NCBI GenBank assembly: GCA_017552325.1
Contig: JAFZQE010000082.1
Coordinates: forward strand, 1 to 64,000
Direction of reading: 5' to 3'
DNA from: Oscillospiraceae bacterium
Lineage (GTDB): Bacteria; Bacillota; Clostridia; Oscillospirales; Oscillospiraceae
DNA length: 64,000 nt
Within the stretch, counting starts at the first letter, position 1. Every line of letters begins with the position of its first letter. Both the position numbers and the translations under genes were made by a program. Positions 52,965-61,166 of the stretch are shown piece by piece. The notes under the pieces were generated by a model. It saw only the letters and a list, made by a program, of their open reading frames with translations. It did no database searches and was not told the DNA's origin.

Positions 52965-54398
52965 ATGAAAGCACCATTTTCCGCATATCTGAGCGGTATC
53001 AAGCCCGGCCTGCGCGAGCTGATCGGGCTGCTGCGCCGGGATTACGACTACGTCAGCGTCCTGGCGACCGATTCCCGCGGCCTGGCCGTGCGCATTTCCC
53101 AGCACGCCCGCAGCGTCGCCAGCGAGACGATGACGACCGAGCGCGGCATTGTTGTGCGCGTGTATAAAAACGGCCAGTACAGCGAGTACGCGCTCAACGA
53201 GTTCGATCCGGCGCGCGTGGAGGAGACGGCAGAGCAGATCCTGAAGGCCCTGCGCGAGCAGCAGGAGATCCTCGCCGCGACCGGCACGAAGATCTATGAC
53301 ACGGCCATGCTCCGCGACGAGCCGCAGACGCTTTTCGTCGAGAAGGAGACCGAGCAGCTCCCCGAGACGACCGACGTGAAGTCCCTGGTCGAGAAGCTCG
53401 GCGCCCTGTCCGACGCCGGCATGGGCATGAGCGAGTATATGATCGAGAGCATCGCCAACGCCCAGTCCACCCACATCTGCAAGATGTTCCTTACCGAAAA
53501 CCGCGATCTGTGCCAGAGCTATGTGTACAGCGAGGGCGCGGCGGTGGCCGTCGTCATGCGCGACGGGCGCAACCAGATCGGCTACCAGAGCGTGTCCGGT
53601 CTCTGCGGGCCGGAGCTCTTCGAGCAGCTGCAGGACAAGATGAGCAAGGCTGTCGATACGGCCGTCGAGCTTCTGGACGCCGGGCGCATCGAGCCGGGCG
53701 AGTACGACATCATCGCCTCTCCCGAGGTTACCGGCCTGATCGCGCACGAGGCCTTCGGCCACGGCGTCGAGATGGACATGTTCGTCAAAAACCGCGCGCT
53801 CGGCAAGGAATATGTCGACAAGCGCGTCGGCAGCGACCTGGTGACGATGCACGAGGGCGCGCTCTGCGCCGAAAACGTCACCAGCTACGCCTTCGACGAC
53901 GAGGGCACGCTGGCCGGCGACGTGATCGAGATCGACCGCGGCATCCTGAAGACCGGCATCTGCGACGCGCTGGCTGCGCTGCGCCTCGGCGTCGAGCCGA
54001 CCGGCAACGGCAAGCGCGAGAACTTCGAGCACAAGGTCTATACCCGCATGACCAACACGGTCTTCGACTCCGGCACCGATACGCTGGAGGACATGATCGC
54101 CTCCATCAAGCACGGCTACCTGCTCGAGGGGATGGAGAGCGGCATGGAGGACCCGAAGCACTGGGGCATCCAGTGCATCATCAAGATGGGCCGCGAGATC
54201 GTGGACGGCAAGCTGACCGGCAAGGTCGTCGCGCCGATCATCATGACCGGCTATGTGCCCGATCTGCTGGGCAACATCAGCATGCTTTCGCCGGACCGCG
54301 AGATCTTCGGCTCCGGCGGCTGCGGCAAGGGACACAAGGAATGGGTCAAGGTCACGGACGGCGGCCCCTATCTCAAGACGAAAGCGAGGCTGGGCTAA
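52965..54398 (+). CDS. tldD: TldD-type metallopeptidase, 477 aa
   Basis: The catalytic partner of a TldD/TldE protease, which digests unfolded peptides and matures some peptide natural products in other bacteria. The zinc motif HEAFGH (HExxxH) is present in TGLIAHEAFGHGVEMDMF (~residue 262), together with SVSGLCGPEL and the C-terminal FGSGGCGKGHKEWVKVTDGGPYLKTKARLG. ATG 52965 follows aaaggaggaa; the frame is open a little further upstream but overlaps the promoter. The stop codon overlaps the start of its partner (TAATG). Confidence 0.92.
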   Translation: MKAPFSAYLSGIKPGLRELIGLLRRDYDYVSVLATDSRGLAVRISQHARSVASETMTTERGIVVRVYKNGQYSEYALNEFDPARVEETAEQILKALREQQEILAATGTKIYDTAMLRDEPQTLFVEKETEQLPETTDVKSLVEKLGALSDAGMGMSEYMIESIANAQSTHICKMFLTENRDLCQSYVYSEGAAVAVVMRDGRNQIGYQSVSGLCGPELFEQLQDKMSKAVDTAVELLDAGRIEPGEYDIIASPEVTGLIAHEAFGHGVEMDMFVKNRALGKEYVDKRVGSDLVTMHEGALCAENVTSYAFDDEGTLAGDVIEIDRGILKTGICDALAALRLGVEPTGNGKRENFEHKVYTRMTNTVFDSGTDTLEDMIASIKHGYLLEGMESGMEDPKHWGIQCIIKMGREIVDGKLTGKVVAPIIMTGYVPDLLGNISMLSPDREIFGSGGCGKGHKEWVKVTDGGPYLKTKARLG

Positions 54399-55687
54399 TG
54401 TTGGATACGATCGTAAAACTTCTGAAGGAGTCCGGCGTTCATGCCTGGGAGCTCACCGACGTCAAAGCCGAGGGCTGGGAGTTCTATTTCATCCGTCATG
54501 AGCTGGACCAGAACCGCGCCAAAAACGTCGAGCACATCATGGTCAAGGTCTATCAGCTCGTCGAGGACGGCAAGTTCATGGGCAGCGCCAGCGCCGAGCT
54601 GCCGCCTACGGCAACAGAAGACGAGGCGCGCCGCCTGATCGCCGATCTGGCCTACCGCGCCACGCTGGTGAAAAACCGCCCCTACACCCTCAACCCGCTG
54701 ACCGAGGCGCACCGCGAGACCCTGCACAGCGCGCCGGTCAATGTGAAGAAGATCGCCCGCGACTTTATCGAGGTCATGCAGCAGCTCCCCGAGACGGAAA
54801 CCGAGGACATCAACAGCTACGAGATCTTCGTCAACGCGAAGAAGCGCCGCTTCCTCAATTCCGAGGGGATCGACGTGGAGGAGATCTATCCCTCGAGCAT
54901 GATCGAGGTCGTGGTCAACGCCCGCAAGGACGGCCACGAGATCGAACTCTACCGCAATTACGACAGCGGCAGCTGTGACGCCGACGGTCTGAAGAGAGAC
55001 CTTGCGAGGACGATCCGGTACGGCAAGGACCGCCTGCGCGCCCAGCCCACCCCGGCGCTCGGCCAGGCGGACGTGATCTTCACGGGCAGCGACGCGATCA
55101 ATATCTACGACTACTTTGTCAGCCGTCTTTATACGGACATGATCTTCCGCAGGATGAGCGACTGGGAGATCGGCAAGCCGATCGCCGAGGAGCTCAACGG
55201 CGACAAGGTCACGGTGACGCTGCTGCGCGAGCTGGAGAACTCTTCCGAGAACCACGCCTTCGACCGCGAGGGCGCGCCGATCCGCGACACGGTGCTCCTG
55301 CGCGAGGGCGTCCCGGCCGCGCTTTGCGGCAGCCGGATGTTCTCCTCCTACATGGGCCTGAAGGGCACCTTCGTCCCCACCAACATCCTCGCCGAGGGCG
55401 GCACCCATACGGAAGAAGAGCTCCGCGCCGGGAAGTATCTGGAGGCCGTCGAGTTCTCCGACTTCCAGGTCGACGAGATGACCGGCGACATCTTCGGCGA
55501 GATCCGCCTCGGCTACTGGCACGACGGGGAGAAGACCGTCCCGGTTTCCGGCGGCTCGATCTCCGGCAGCATGTTCGACTTCGTCAAGGACATGCAGATG
55601 TCCCGCGAGTCCGTGCAGTACGACAACTACCGCATCCCCGCGCTGACCCTGCTGAAGAACGTCACCGTCACAGGCGTCGGCGAGTAA
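54398..55687 (+). CDS. TldE/PmbA-type non-catalytic partner of TldD, 429 aa
   Basis: A second member of the TldD/PmbA family, lacking HExxxH, as expected for the TldE partner in the heterodimer. Family phrases are YEIFVNAKKRRFLNSEGIDVEEIYPSSMIEVV, GLKGTFVPTNILAEGG and the C-terminal GGSISGSMFDFVKDMQMSRESVQYDNYRIPALTLLKNVTVTGVG. The true start is ATG 54398; an open frame continues far upstream but is the shadow of tldD. No modified-peptide precursor gene is visible nearby, so a proteolytic housekeeping role is assumed. Confidence 0.9.
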   Translation: MLDTIVKLLKESGVHAWELTDVKAEGWEFYFIRHELDQNRAKNVEHIMVKVYQLVEDGKFMGSASAELPPTATEDEARRLIADLAYRATLVKNRPYTLNPLTEAHRETLHSAPVNVKKIARDFIEVMQQLPETETEDINSYEIFVNAKKRRFLNSEGIDVEEIYPSSMIEVVVNARKDGHEIELYRNYDSGSCDADGLKRDLARTIRYGKDRLRAQPTPALGQADVIFTGSDAINIYDYFVSRLYTDMIFRRMSDWEIGKPIAEELNGDKVTVTLLRELENSSENHAFDREGAPIRDTVLLREGVPAALCGSRMFSSYMGLKGTFVPTNILAEGGTHTEEELRAGKYLEAVEFSDFQVDEMTGDIFGEIRLGYWHDGEKTVPVSGGSISGSMFDFVKDMQMSRESVQYDNYRIPALTLLKNVTVTGVGE

Positions 55688-55709
55688 ACCCGCAGAGGCG
55701 GGCCGCAGA

Positions 55710-55744
55710 AACAAGCCGGGAGATTGATCTCCCGGCTTGTTTTG
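55710..55744 (+). terminator. Terminator of tldD-tldE
   Basis: aacaagccgggaga (55710-55723), ttga, its perfect complement (55728-55741), then a T tract. Confidence 0.9.
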
Positions 55745-55786
55745 CCGATCCCTGCACTTTCCTTGTGTTCTGATCCGAACGGAAAA

Positions 55787-55835
55787 CAAAGAAAACCTCT
55801 TTTGTCCTGCGGACAAAAGAGGTTTCTTTGATGGG
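55787..55835 (-). repeat. Copy 1 of the tRNA-Pro terminator palindrome
   Basis: About 49 bp, only three mismatches from 56764-56812. It forms a ~20-bp hairpin (caaagaaaacctcttttg.../...caaaagaggtttcttt) and ends with the gatgg that adjoins the tRNA 3' end in copy 2, but no tRNA lies here. The 85-base gap to the small gene at 55920 holds only short aaatgatac repeats. Confidence 0.82.
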
Positions 55836-55919
55836 AAAGAACGCGTAAATGATACACGACCCATAGAAAAAGCGCCAAAATGATACGTGCTTCAGCCCGA
55901 AAAACGGAAGTTTTCTGTC

Positions 55920-56081
55920 TCATCCTGTAGTCTTTCTGGTTATGATCGTTCCCGCGATAATCAAAACGATCGCGGCCGCAAACAGCAAGATTGCCAGCCA
56001 GTTGGGCAGCTTAAGAAAATACCGGTCAACAACGATCGTCCCTCCACCAAGGACGATACCAATGACGATCAATTTATTCAT
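55920..56081 (-). CDS. Small membrane protein, 53 aa
   Basis: Too short for routine detection but well supported. It starts at ATG 56081, which overlaps the stop of the XRE regulator by 4 bp (ATGA), behind a gggggag Shine-Dalgarno. Two hydrophobic stretches, LIVIGIVLGGGTIVV (~residues 4-18) and WLAILLFAAAIVLIIAGTII (~28-47), are separated by VDRYFLKLPN; the tail is basic (TRKTTG). No family recognised. Its strict coupling to a membrane-linked regulator suggests a joint function, for example interaction in the membrane; that is inference. Confidence 0.78.
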   Translation of the reverse strand: MNKLIVIGIVLGGGTIVVDRYFLKLPNWLAILLFAAAIVLIIAGTIITRKTTG

Positions 56082-56599
56082 CTGTTCTCCCCCTTGACTT
56101 TGGCAAGCAGCCGGAGCTTGATCTCCCTGATCTTTACAGCACTCCGGCCTGTAAAAATGACTCCGAGGACGATCATGCCAAATGCAATGCCGAGTCCGAA
56201 ATTTCCGATACCTTCATAAGGTGAAGTCGTGTCCAGCCCAAGTAATGCGATCACCAAAAATACGGCAAACCCCGCAATCCCGGCGATGAACAGCCAGTGC
56301 ATCCTGCGCAGAAGCCTGGCTTTTTCCTCATTACTGTAATCCGCGACCTGCAATACGGTTTCCTTCAGTTCCTGATCCATACGCTCACTTTTCCTTTCTC
56401 CGCTTAAGATATCACGGAGGTCGACCGAATAGAGATCGGACAGATCGATCAGAATATCCATATCAGGCATGTTGCTCCCGGTCTCCCAACGGGAAACCGT
56501 CCTGCGGGCGACGCCCATCTGCTCCGCAAGCTGCTCCTGGGTAAGTCCATGCTCCTTTCGGAGTTCCTGAAGAAGTTTTCCGATTTTAACAAGATCCAT
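56078..56599 (-). CDS. XRE-family HTH regulator with two C-terminal membrane segments, 173 aa
   Basis: Residues ~5-58 are a Cro/C1-type HTH (IGKLLQELRKEHGLTQEQLAEQMGVARRTVSRWETGSNMPDMDILIDLSDLY). A basic linker leads to two predicted transmembrane segments (~103-122, WLFIAGIAGFAVFLVIALLG; ~131-150, GIGNFGLGIAFGMIVLGVIF) and a short basic tail, so it may be a membrane-bound transcription factor. GC and codon use look lower than in the flanking genes. It is coupled to the 53-aa protein. The target is probably its own promoter. Confidence 0.88.
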   Translation of the reverse strand: MDLVKIGKLLQELRKEHGLTQEQLAEQMGVARRTVSRWETGSNMPDMDILIDLSDLYSVDLRDILSGERKSERMDQELKETVLQVADYSNEEKARLLRRMHWLFIAGIAGFAVFLVIALLGLDTTSPYEGIGNFGLGIAFGMIVLGVIFTGRSAVKIREIKLRLLAKVKGENR

Positions 56600-56690
56600 G
56601 GTTCGATGACCTCCTTTCCGGACCTAGCATAGTCCGGTTTTCACATAAAATACAGGACACAAAGTGAGCAAACGCCCTGTTTTCAGTATT

Positions 56691-56707
56691 GAGACATGTC
56701 GTGTCTC
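56691..56707 (-). promoter_or_regulatory. Possible operator upstream of the XRE gene
   Basis: Dyad gagaca (56691-56696), tgtcg, tgtctc (56702-56707), between the promoter and the start, suitable for binding the XRE protein. Confidence 0.45.
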
Positions 56708-56734
56708 CCGTATTAATCTCGATTTGTCGAACTG

Positions 56735-56763
56735 ATTATACTACAGCCAAGCGTTTCAGACAA
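56735..56763 (-). promoter_or_regulatory. Promoter of the XRE/small-protein cassette
   Basis: Minus strand: TTGTCT (56758-56763), 17 bp, TATAAT (56735-56740), with a ~130-base leader. Confidence 0.78.
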
Positions 56764-56812
56764 CAAAGAAAACCTCTTTTGCCCTGTGGACAAAAGAGGT
56801 TTCTTGGATGGT
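56764..56812 (-). terminator. Terminator of tRNA-Pro (copy 2 of the palindrome)
   Basis: caaagaaaacctcttttg (56764-56781) with caaaagaggtttctt (56791-56805); on the minus strand it follows the tRNA 3' end and ends in a T-rich run. The repeat with copy 1 reaches 4 bases into the tRNA end. Confidence 0.85.
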
Positions 56813-56884
56813 CGGAGTGGCGAGACTTGAACTCGCGGCCTCATGGTCCCGAACCATGCGCGCTACCATCTGCGCTACACCCCG
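56809..56884 (-). tRNA. tRNA-Pro (anticodon CGG)
   Basis: Minus strand: acceptor CGGGGTG/CACTCCG, anticodon stem CATGG/CCATG with loop TTCGGGA, T-loop TTCAAGT, encoded CCA. Confidence 0.95.
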
Positions 56885-56897
56885 AAGCAGCTTTTAC

Positions 56898-56926
56898 ATT
56901 ATAATGACCCGAACCCGAAATGTCAA
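56898..56926 (-). promoter_or_regulatory. Perfect consensus promoter of tRNA-Pro
   Basis: Minus strand: TTGACA (56921-56926), 17 bp, TATAAT (56898-56903). Confidence 0.93.
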
Positions 56927-56950
56927 GTGCTTTTTCCGCGTGTTTCGGGA

Positions 56951-56984
56951 GGAAGAAAAACGGCGGGGACAGGCCCCGCCGTTT
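56951..56984 (-). terminator. Terminator of the XpaC-TelA operon
   Basis: aaacggcgggg (56958-56968), acagg, ccccgccgttt (56974-56984); T-rich on the minus strand. Confidence 0.85.
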
Positions 56985-57004
56985 CGGCGTATGGATGGGG
57001 AGAT

Positions 57005-57535
57005 TTACGCAAACTGCTCCGGCAGATCGACGCCGCAGACCTTTGCGACAAAGCAGGAGAAGGAACCGAGCTCGCGCAGGTAGCTGCTGACCGTGCTGTT
57101 ATAGCTGCTGTCGGCGATCGCGCTCTGCGCGGCGAGGTATTCCGCCTCGAACTCGGCATAGAGCTTCGCGTCCTCGCCGGACAGATCCTTGAGACGCAGC
57201 GAAGTCCTCAGATCGTCGGTCCCGGCGATCAGCATGCGGTAGAGATCGGCCAGGCCCGAAGCCTTTGTATAGCCGACGGCGATCCGCAGCGAAGTGGCGA
57301 TATCGTTGACGTTGAAGGTGCTGTACTCATCCACGCCGTATTTCTCCGCCAGCTTTGCAAAGCCGCTGCTCGCCGTGCAGACGGCGGAGAGCTGGTCGGC
57401 GATGCCGCCGGGCTCGGTAAAGCCCTCCGAGATCTCCGTGCAGCGCGGATCGAGGCGGACGTGAACGTTGATGACCGTGGCGGACAGCACGATGATCACG
57501 CAGAGGATCGCGGCGACAAGCGGTTTTTTCAACAT
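57005..57535 (-). CDS. Membrane-anchored helical protein of unknown function, 176 aa
   Basis: One N-terminal transmembrane segment (~residues 5-24, PLVAAILCVIIVLSATVINV) and an external, mostly helical domain. The overall layout (short anchor, then TEISEGF..., ADLYRMLIAG) recalls LemA-like proteins, which often accompany TelA genes, but the similarity is not strong enough to name it. It is the last gene of the xpaC-telA transcript, 28 bp after telA. Role unknown. Confidence 0.8.
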   Translation of the reverse strand: MLKKPLVAAILCVIIVLSATVINVHVRLDPRCTEISEGFTEPGGIADQLSAVCTASSGFAKLAEKYGVDEYSTFNVNDIATSLRIAVGYTKASGLADLYRMLIAGTDDLRTSLRLKDLSGEDAKLYAEFEAEYLAAQSAIADSSYNSTVSSYLRELGSFSCFVAKVCGVDLPEQFA

Positions 57536-57563
57536 GGGAAAACCTCCTGACCGAAGGGCAGGA

Positions 57564-58715
57564 TCAGCCCTTCATTTCCAGCAGCTTCTGCTTCAGCTGG
57601 CCCTCGATGCGGCCAAGCTCTTCCTCGGCGGCGGCGCGGCGGGCGCGGCCGGCGTCCTGGATCTGGCGGACCTCGTCGAGCGTCTTGATGAGCTCTTCGT
57701 TGGTCTTTTTCAGCGTTTCGATATCGACGATGCCGCGCTCGGACTCCTGCGCGACGCTCACGCTGCCCTGGTGCAGGGCCTCGGCGTTCTTTCTCAACAG
57801 GTCGTTGGTCACGTTGGTCACCTCACGCTGCGCTTTCATGGCCTGCTCGGAGTGATAGAGGGAGAGGGCCATGACCATCTGGTTCTTCCACAGAGGGATG
57901 GTGTTGACGATGGAGGAGTGGATCTTCTCGGCCATCAGGGTGTCGTTGTTCTGCACCATGCGGATCTGCGGGGACATCTGGACGGAGATCGTGCGGGTCA
58001 GCTCCAGGTCGTGGATCTTCTTCTCAAAGCGGCCGATCATGTTGGCGAAGTCGTTGGCCGCCTGCGCGTCCTCGGGAAGACCGCTCTCGATGGCCTTGGC
58101 CTGCATCTTCGGCAGCTCCACCTCGCGCAGCTCCTGGATGCGCAGCTTGCCGGCGATGATGTACATCGTCAGCTCCTTCATGTATTCCTGGTTGCGCTCG
58201 TACATCTTGTCCATCATGCTGATGTCCTTCATCAGCGTGATCTCATGGCCTTCCAGCGCCTCGACGATTTTGTCGACGTTGACCTCGGCCTTGTCGTACT
58301 GCGCCTTCAGCGCGGCGATGTTCTGCTGCGTCTTCTTGAAGATGCCGAGGAGGCCTTTCTTCTCTTCGGGCTCATAGTTGAAGCCCTTCAGCTCGACGAC
58401 CAGATTGCCCAGCTGCTGGCCGACCTCGCCGAGATCCTTCGTGCGGACGGACTTGAGCGCGGCGTCGGAGAACTCGGTGATGTTCTTCTGCGCGGCGCTG
58501 CCGTAGTTCATGACCTGCTCGGTGTTCAGCACGTCGATCTTCCCGGAAAACTCCTTGACGGCGGCCTGTTCGGCGGGGGAGAGCTTTTCCAGCTCGGGGC
58601 GCTCGATGGGAACTTCTTTTTCTTCGACCTTTTCTTCTTCGACAGGCGCCTCCTGTACGGCGGCGGCGCTGGGATCCAGCGTCAGCGTGGGGATGTAGCT
58701 GCTTTCGTTAGTCAT
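57564..58715 (-). CDS. telA: TelA-family protein (toxic anion resistance)
   Basis: A 383-aa mostly coiled-coil cytoplasmic protein of the TelA/KlaA family, named for tellurite resistance but widespread in Firmicutes with roles in stress and envelope resistance. Recognisable phrases are IVNTIPLWKNQMVMALSLYHSEQAMKAQREVTNVTNDLLRKNAEALHQGSV and TMYIIAGKLRIQELREVELPKM. The N-terminal ~40 residues are acidic. It lies 26 bp after xpaC, the pairing seen in Bacillus (xpaC-yaaN). Its protein contact or substrate is unknown. Confidence 0.92.
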   Translation of the reverse strand: MTNESSYIPTLTLDPSAAAVQEAPVEEEKVEEKEVPIERPELEKLSPAEQAAVKEFSGKIDVLNTEQVMNYGSAAQKNITEFSDAALKSVRTKDLGEVGQQLGNLVVELKGFNYEPEEKKGLLGIFKKTQQNIAALKAQYDKAEVNVDKIVEALEGHEITLMKDISMMDKMYERNQEYMKELTMYIIAGKLRIQELREVELPKMQAKAIESGLPEDAQAANDFANMIGRFEKKIHDLELTRTISVQMSPQIRMVQNNDTLMAEKIHSSIVNTIPLWKNQMVMALSLYHSEQAMKAQREVTNVTNDLLRKNAEALHQGSVSVAQESERGIVDIETLKKTNEELIKTLDEVRQIQDAGRARRAAAEEELGRIEGQLKQKLLEMKG

Positions 58716-58741
58716 GGCGATCTTCCTTTCCTTTATTCAAA

Positions 58742-59518
58742 TCAATTGCTTTCAGCGACCTGGAAGTCTTTTTCTCCGATGAGGCCTTCGCGCGCCAGCA
58801 TTTTGTTCATGACGTCGATATCTGTCTCGATGTCAAGCGCCTGGTTGGCAAAGAGCGAATCGAGGCGCTTTTTGTATGCGACGATGGCCGCGTCGAGCAT
58901 CTCGTTGATGCTGTTCATGCTCTTGTTCAGGTTTTCGCCCTCGATGCCCTGCGCGCTCATGCGGTCGTAGGCGTTGAGGAGCTTGATCGTGGTGGGCAGA
59001 TAGTAGTTCAGGAACTTCTTGATCTGCGGGATATCCGAGGGATCGGCGATGGCGTCCTGCGTGATCTTGTCGGTGATGCGCATGATCTCGTTGATCTTCC
59101 GCCGCACCTCCGGATCCTTGATGGACAGGTACAGCCGGCCCATCTCGCTCAGCGCGCGGTTGCCCTCCTCAAGGATCGGGTCGATCTCCGGCCCGTAGCT
59201 CTTTTTGGGCGCGGCCGTCGGGCTCGCGGGAGCCTGCTCGGCGGCATAGTTGCTCTTCCTCACGGAAGAGGCGGCGCTGTCCGTCTTCCTGACGGAGGGA
59301 GCCTTTCTCAGCTCGGCCTCCCTGGCCTCCTGGCTCTGCGCATAGCGGCTCGCGGAGATCCTCCCCGCGAGAAAGGCGGCGCCGCCGCAGACGCCCAGCG
59401 TGATCAGCAGCCCCGCGATCGAGAAGAGCGGGAAAATGCCGGACATCAGCAGCCATACGATGGCAAAGGTATAGAACGGGCTCGCAAAGACCCGGCGTCT
59501 GTTTCTCCTGTTGGACAT
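58742..59518 (-). CDS. xpaC: XpaC-family membrane protein
   Basis: A 258-aa protein of the family named for 5-bromo-4-chloroindolyl phosphate hydrolysis in Bacillus. Two N-terminal transmembrane segments (~residues 13-30, ~36-52), a charged linker, and a C-terminal helical domain with NRALSEMGRLYLSIKDPEVRRKINEIMRITDKI and FLNYYLPTTIKLLNAYDRM (the family core). Start ATG 59518 has the proper distance to aaggagg; a GTG 6 bases upstream is too close. It forms an operon with telA. A catalytic activity is not established. Confidence 0.9.
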   Translation of the reverse strand: MSNRRNRRRVFASPFYTFAIVWLLMSGIFPLFSIAGLLITLGVCGGAAFLAGRISASRYAQSQEAREAELRKAPSVRKTDSAASSVRKSNYAAEQAPASPTAAPKKSYGPEIDPILEEGNRALSEMGRLYLSIKDPEVRRKINEIMRITDKITQDAIADPSDIPQIKKFLNYYLPTTIKLLNAYDRMSAQGIEGENLNKSMNSINEMLDAAIVAYKKRLDSLFANQALDIETDIDVMNKMLAREGLIGEKDFQVAESN

Positions 59519-59547
59519 AGGCACCCACCTCCTTTTTTCCTTCGTTT

Positions 59548-59576
59548 ATATTATAACGAATTCCGCGGATAGTCAA
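59548..59576 (-). promoter_or_regulatory. Promoter of the xpaC-telA operon
   Basis: Minus strand: TTGACT (59571-59576), 17 bp, TAATAT (59548-59553); a TATAAT overlaps at a 15-bp spacing. The ~150 bp to the right hold nothing recognised. Confidence 0.72.
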
Positions 59577-59726
59577 GGGCTTCTCCCCGGCCGAAGCCCA
59601 TCTTAATTCCTTGTTTACACAAAATTAAACGCTTCTATTCCACAAAACAGGGAGCGTCTGATCATCTTATACAAATACGCGTCGACTGGCCCGGGATAAG
59701 GAACTTTTTCTTGTGAATGCTGTCTC

Positions 59727-59755
59727 TTGCATTGCGGCCGGAATCGTAGTAAAAT
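59727..59755 (+). promoter_or_regulatory. Promoter of rpe-recR
   Basis: TTGCAT (59727-59732), 17 bp, TAAAAT (59750-59755), ~35 bp before the rpe start. Confidence 0.72.
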
Positions 59756-59789
59756 AAATCAAATAGGAAGATCGGAGAAGGAGTCTGAC

Positions 59790-60458
59790 ATGATCATCAT
59801 CGCCCCCTCCATTCTCTCCGCCGATTTTGCCCGCCTGGGCGAGGAAGCGGAGGATATCCGCACAGCCGGCGCGGAATATCTGCATTTTGATGTGATGGAC
59901 GGCCTGTTCGTGCCGAACATCTCCTTCGGCATCCCCGTGCTGCGCTCACTGCGGAAAACCAGCGGGCTCTTCATGGACGTGCACCTGATGATCGACCGGC
60001 CGCTGCGCTATGTCAGGGCCTTCTGCGAGGCCGGGGCCGATCTGGTCAACGTCCATGTGGAGGCGGACAGTGCGGAGAACAATCTGCTGGCGCTGGAACA
60101 GATCAGAGCCCTCGGCAGAAAGACCGGCGTCACGCTCAAGCCCGGCACGCCCGCAGAGGCTCTGGAGCCTTTCCTGCCCTTTGTTGACATGGTCCTCGTC
60201 ATGACCGTGGAGCCCGGCTTCGGCGGCCAGAGCTTCATGTTCGACCAGCTGGACAAGATCCGCCGGGTCCGCGCGATGCTGGACGAGGTCAACCCCCGCT
60301 GCGGCCTGGAGGTCGACGGCGGCATCAACGCCGAGACCGCGCCGCTTGCGATCGAAGCGGGCGCGAACATACTCGTCGCCGGCAGCGCCGTATTCGGCAA
60401 AAGCGACCGCGCCGCCGCCATCGCCGCGCTGCGCGGCCATCAAGCAGAATGGAGATAA
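59790..60458 (+). CDS. rpe: Ribulose-phosphate 3-epimerase
   Basis: The pentose-phosphate enzyme that interconverts ribulose-5-phosphate and xylulose-5-phosphate. Motifs: APSILSADFARLGEE (N-terminal, with the Ser-His-Asp metal site region), HFDVMDGLFVPNISFG, DVHLMIDRP, VLVMTVEPGFGGQSF and VDGGINAETA. The start at 59790 (agaaggag Shine-Dalgarno) gives 222 aa, the usual length. The recR start follows 6 bp after its stop. Confidence 0.95.
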   Translation: MIIIAPSILSADFARLGEEAEDIRTAGAEYLHFDVMDGLFVPNISFGIPVLRSLRKTSGLFMDVHLMIDRPLRYVRAFCEAGADLVNVHVEADSAENNLLALEQIRALGRKTGVTLKPGTPAEALEPFLPFVDMVLVMTVEPGFGGQSFMFDQLDKIRRVRAMLDEVNPRCGLEVDGGINAETAPLAIEAGANILVAGSAVFGKSDRAAAIAALRGHQAEWR

Positions 60459-60463
60459 ACGCC

Positions 60464-61063
60464 ATGTCTTTCTTTCCCGCCTCTCTCGAAACGCTGATCG
60501 ACCGCTTCGCCTCTCTGCCCGGCATCGGCAGGAAAAGCGCCCAGCGCCTTGCCTTTTACGTTTTGTCCCAGCCCCTTGAGGAGGCGCGCGCCTTTGCCGA
60601 CGCCATCATGGAGGCGCGGACGGGCGTCCACTGCTGCAAAATCTGTCAGAACCTCACGGAGGACGAGATCTGCTCGATCTGCGCGAGCGACCGCCGCGAC
60701 CACGGCACGATCTGCGTCGTGTCCGAGCCGCGCGACGTGCTGAGCATCGAGCGCGCCAGGGAGTATAACGGCGTTTATCACGTGCTGCACGGCGTGCTGT
60801 CTCCGATGAACCACGTCGGCCCGGACGACATCCGCATCAAGGAGCTGCTGCAGCGCGTGGCGGACAGCGAGGTCGAAGAGGTCATCATGGCCACGAACCC
60901 CGACACGGAGGGCGAGGCGACGGCGATGTATCTCTCCCGCTTGCTCAAACCCTTTGAGGTCAAGGTGACCCGCCTTGCCTACGGGATCCCCGTCGGCTCC
61001 AACCTCGAGTTCGCCGACGACGCGACGCTCAGCCGCGCCATGGAGGGCCGGACCGAGATGTGA
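60464..61063 (+). CDS. recR: Recombination protein RecR
   Basis: RecR acts with RecO to load RecA at gaps. The order is: HhH region (LIDRFASLPGIGRKSAQRLAF), zinc finger CCKICQNLTEDEICSICAS (residues ~54-72), Toprim domain (ICVVSEPRDVLSIERAREYNGVYHVLHGVLSPMNHVGPDDI) and a Walker-B-like MATNPDTEGEATA. ATG 60464 gives 199 aa, the normal length, with ggaga 8 bases before it; the ATG at 60449 would overlap rpe. The ~100-base gap to the next gene holds three small hairpins. Confidence 0.94.
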   Translation: MSFFPASLETLIDRFASLPGIGRKSAQRLAFYVLSQPLEEARAFADAIMEARTGVHCCKICQNLTEDEICSICASDRRDHGTICVVSEPRDVLSIERAREYNGVYHVLHGVLSPMNHVGPDDIRIKELLQRVADSEVEEVIMATNPDTEGEATAMYLSRLLKPFEVKVTRLAYGIPVGSNLEFADDATLSRAMEGRTEM

Positions 61064-61166
61064 GCGGTTAAAACCGCGCCGCCCGGGATACAATGTTTCC
61101 GGGACCTTCCTTTAAAACCGGCGGCTCCGGCCGCCTTACATACCATTGTCTTTGATTGGAGAATCT

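Noticed and set aside
53510..54397. Apparent N-terminal extension of the TldE-like gene giving a 725-aa protein
   Set aside because: The extension is the +1 frame of tldD, is Arg/Gly-rich without homology, and the true start at 54398 overlaps the tldD stop.
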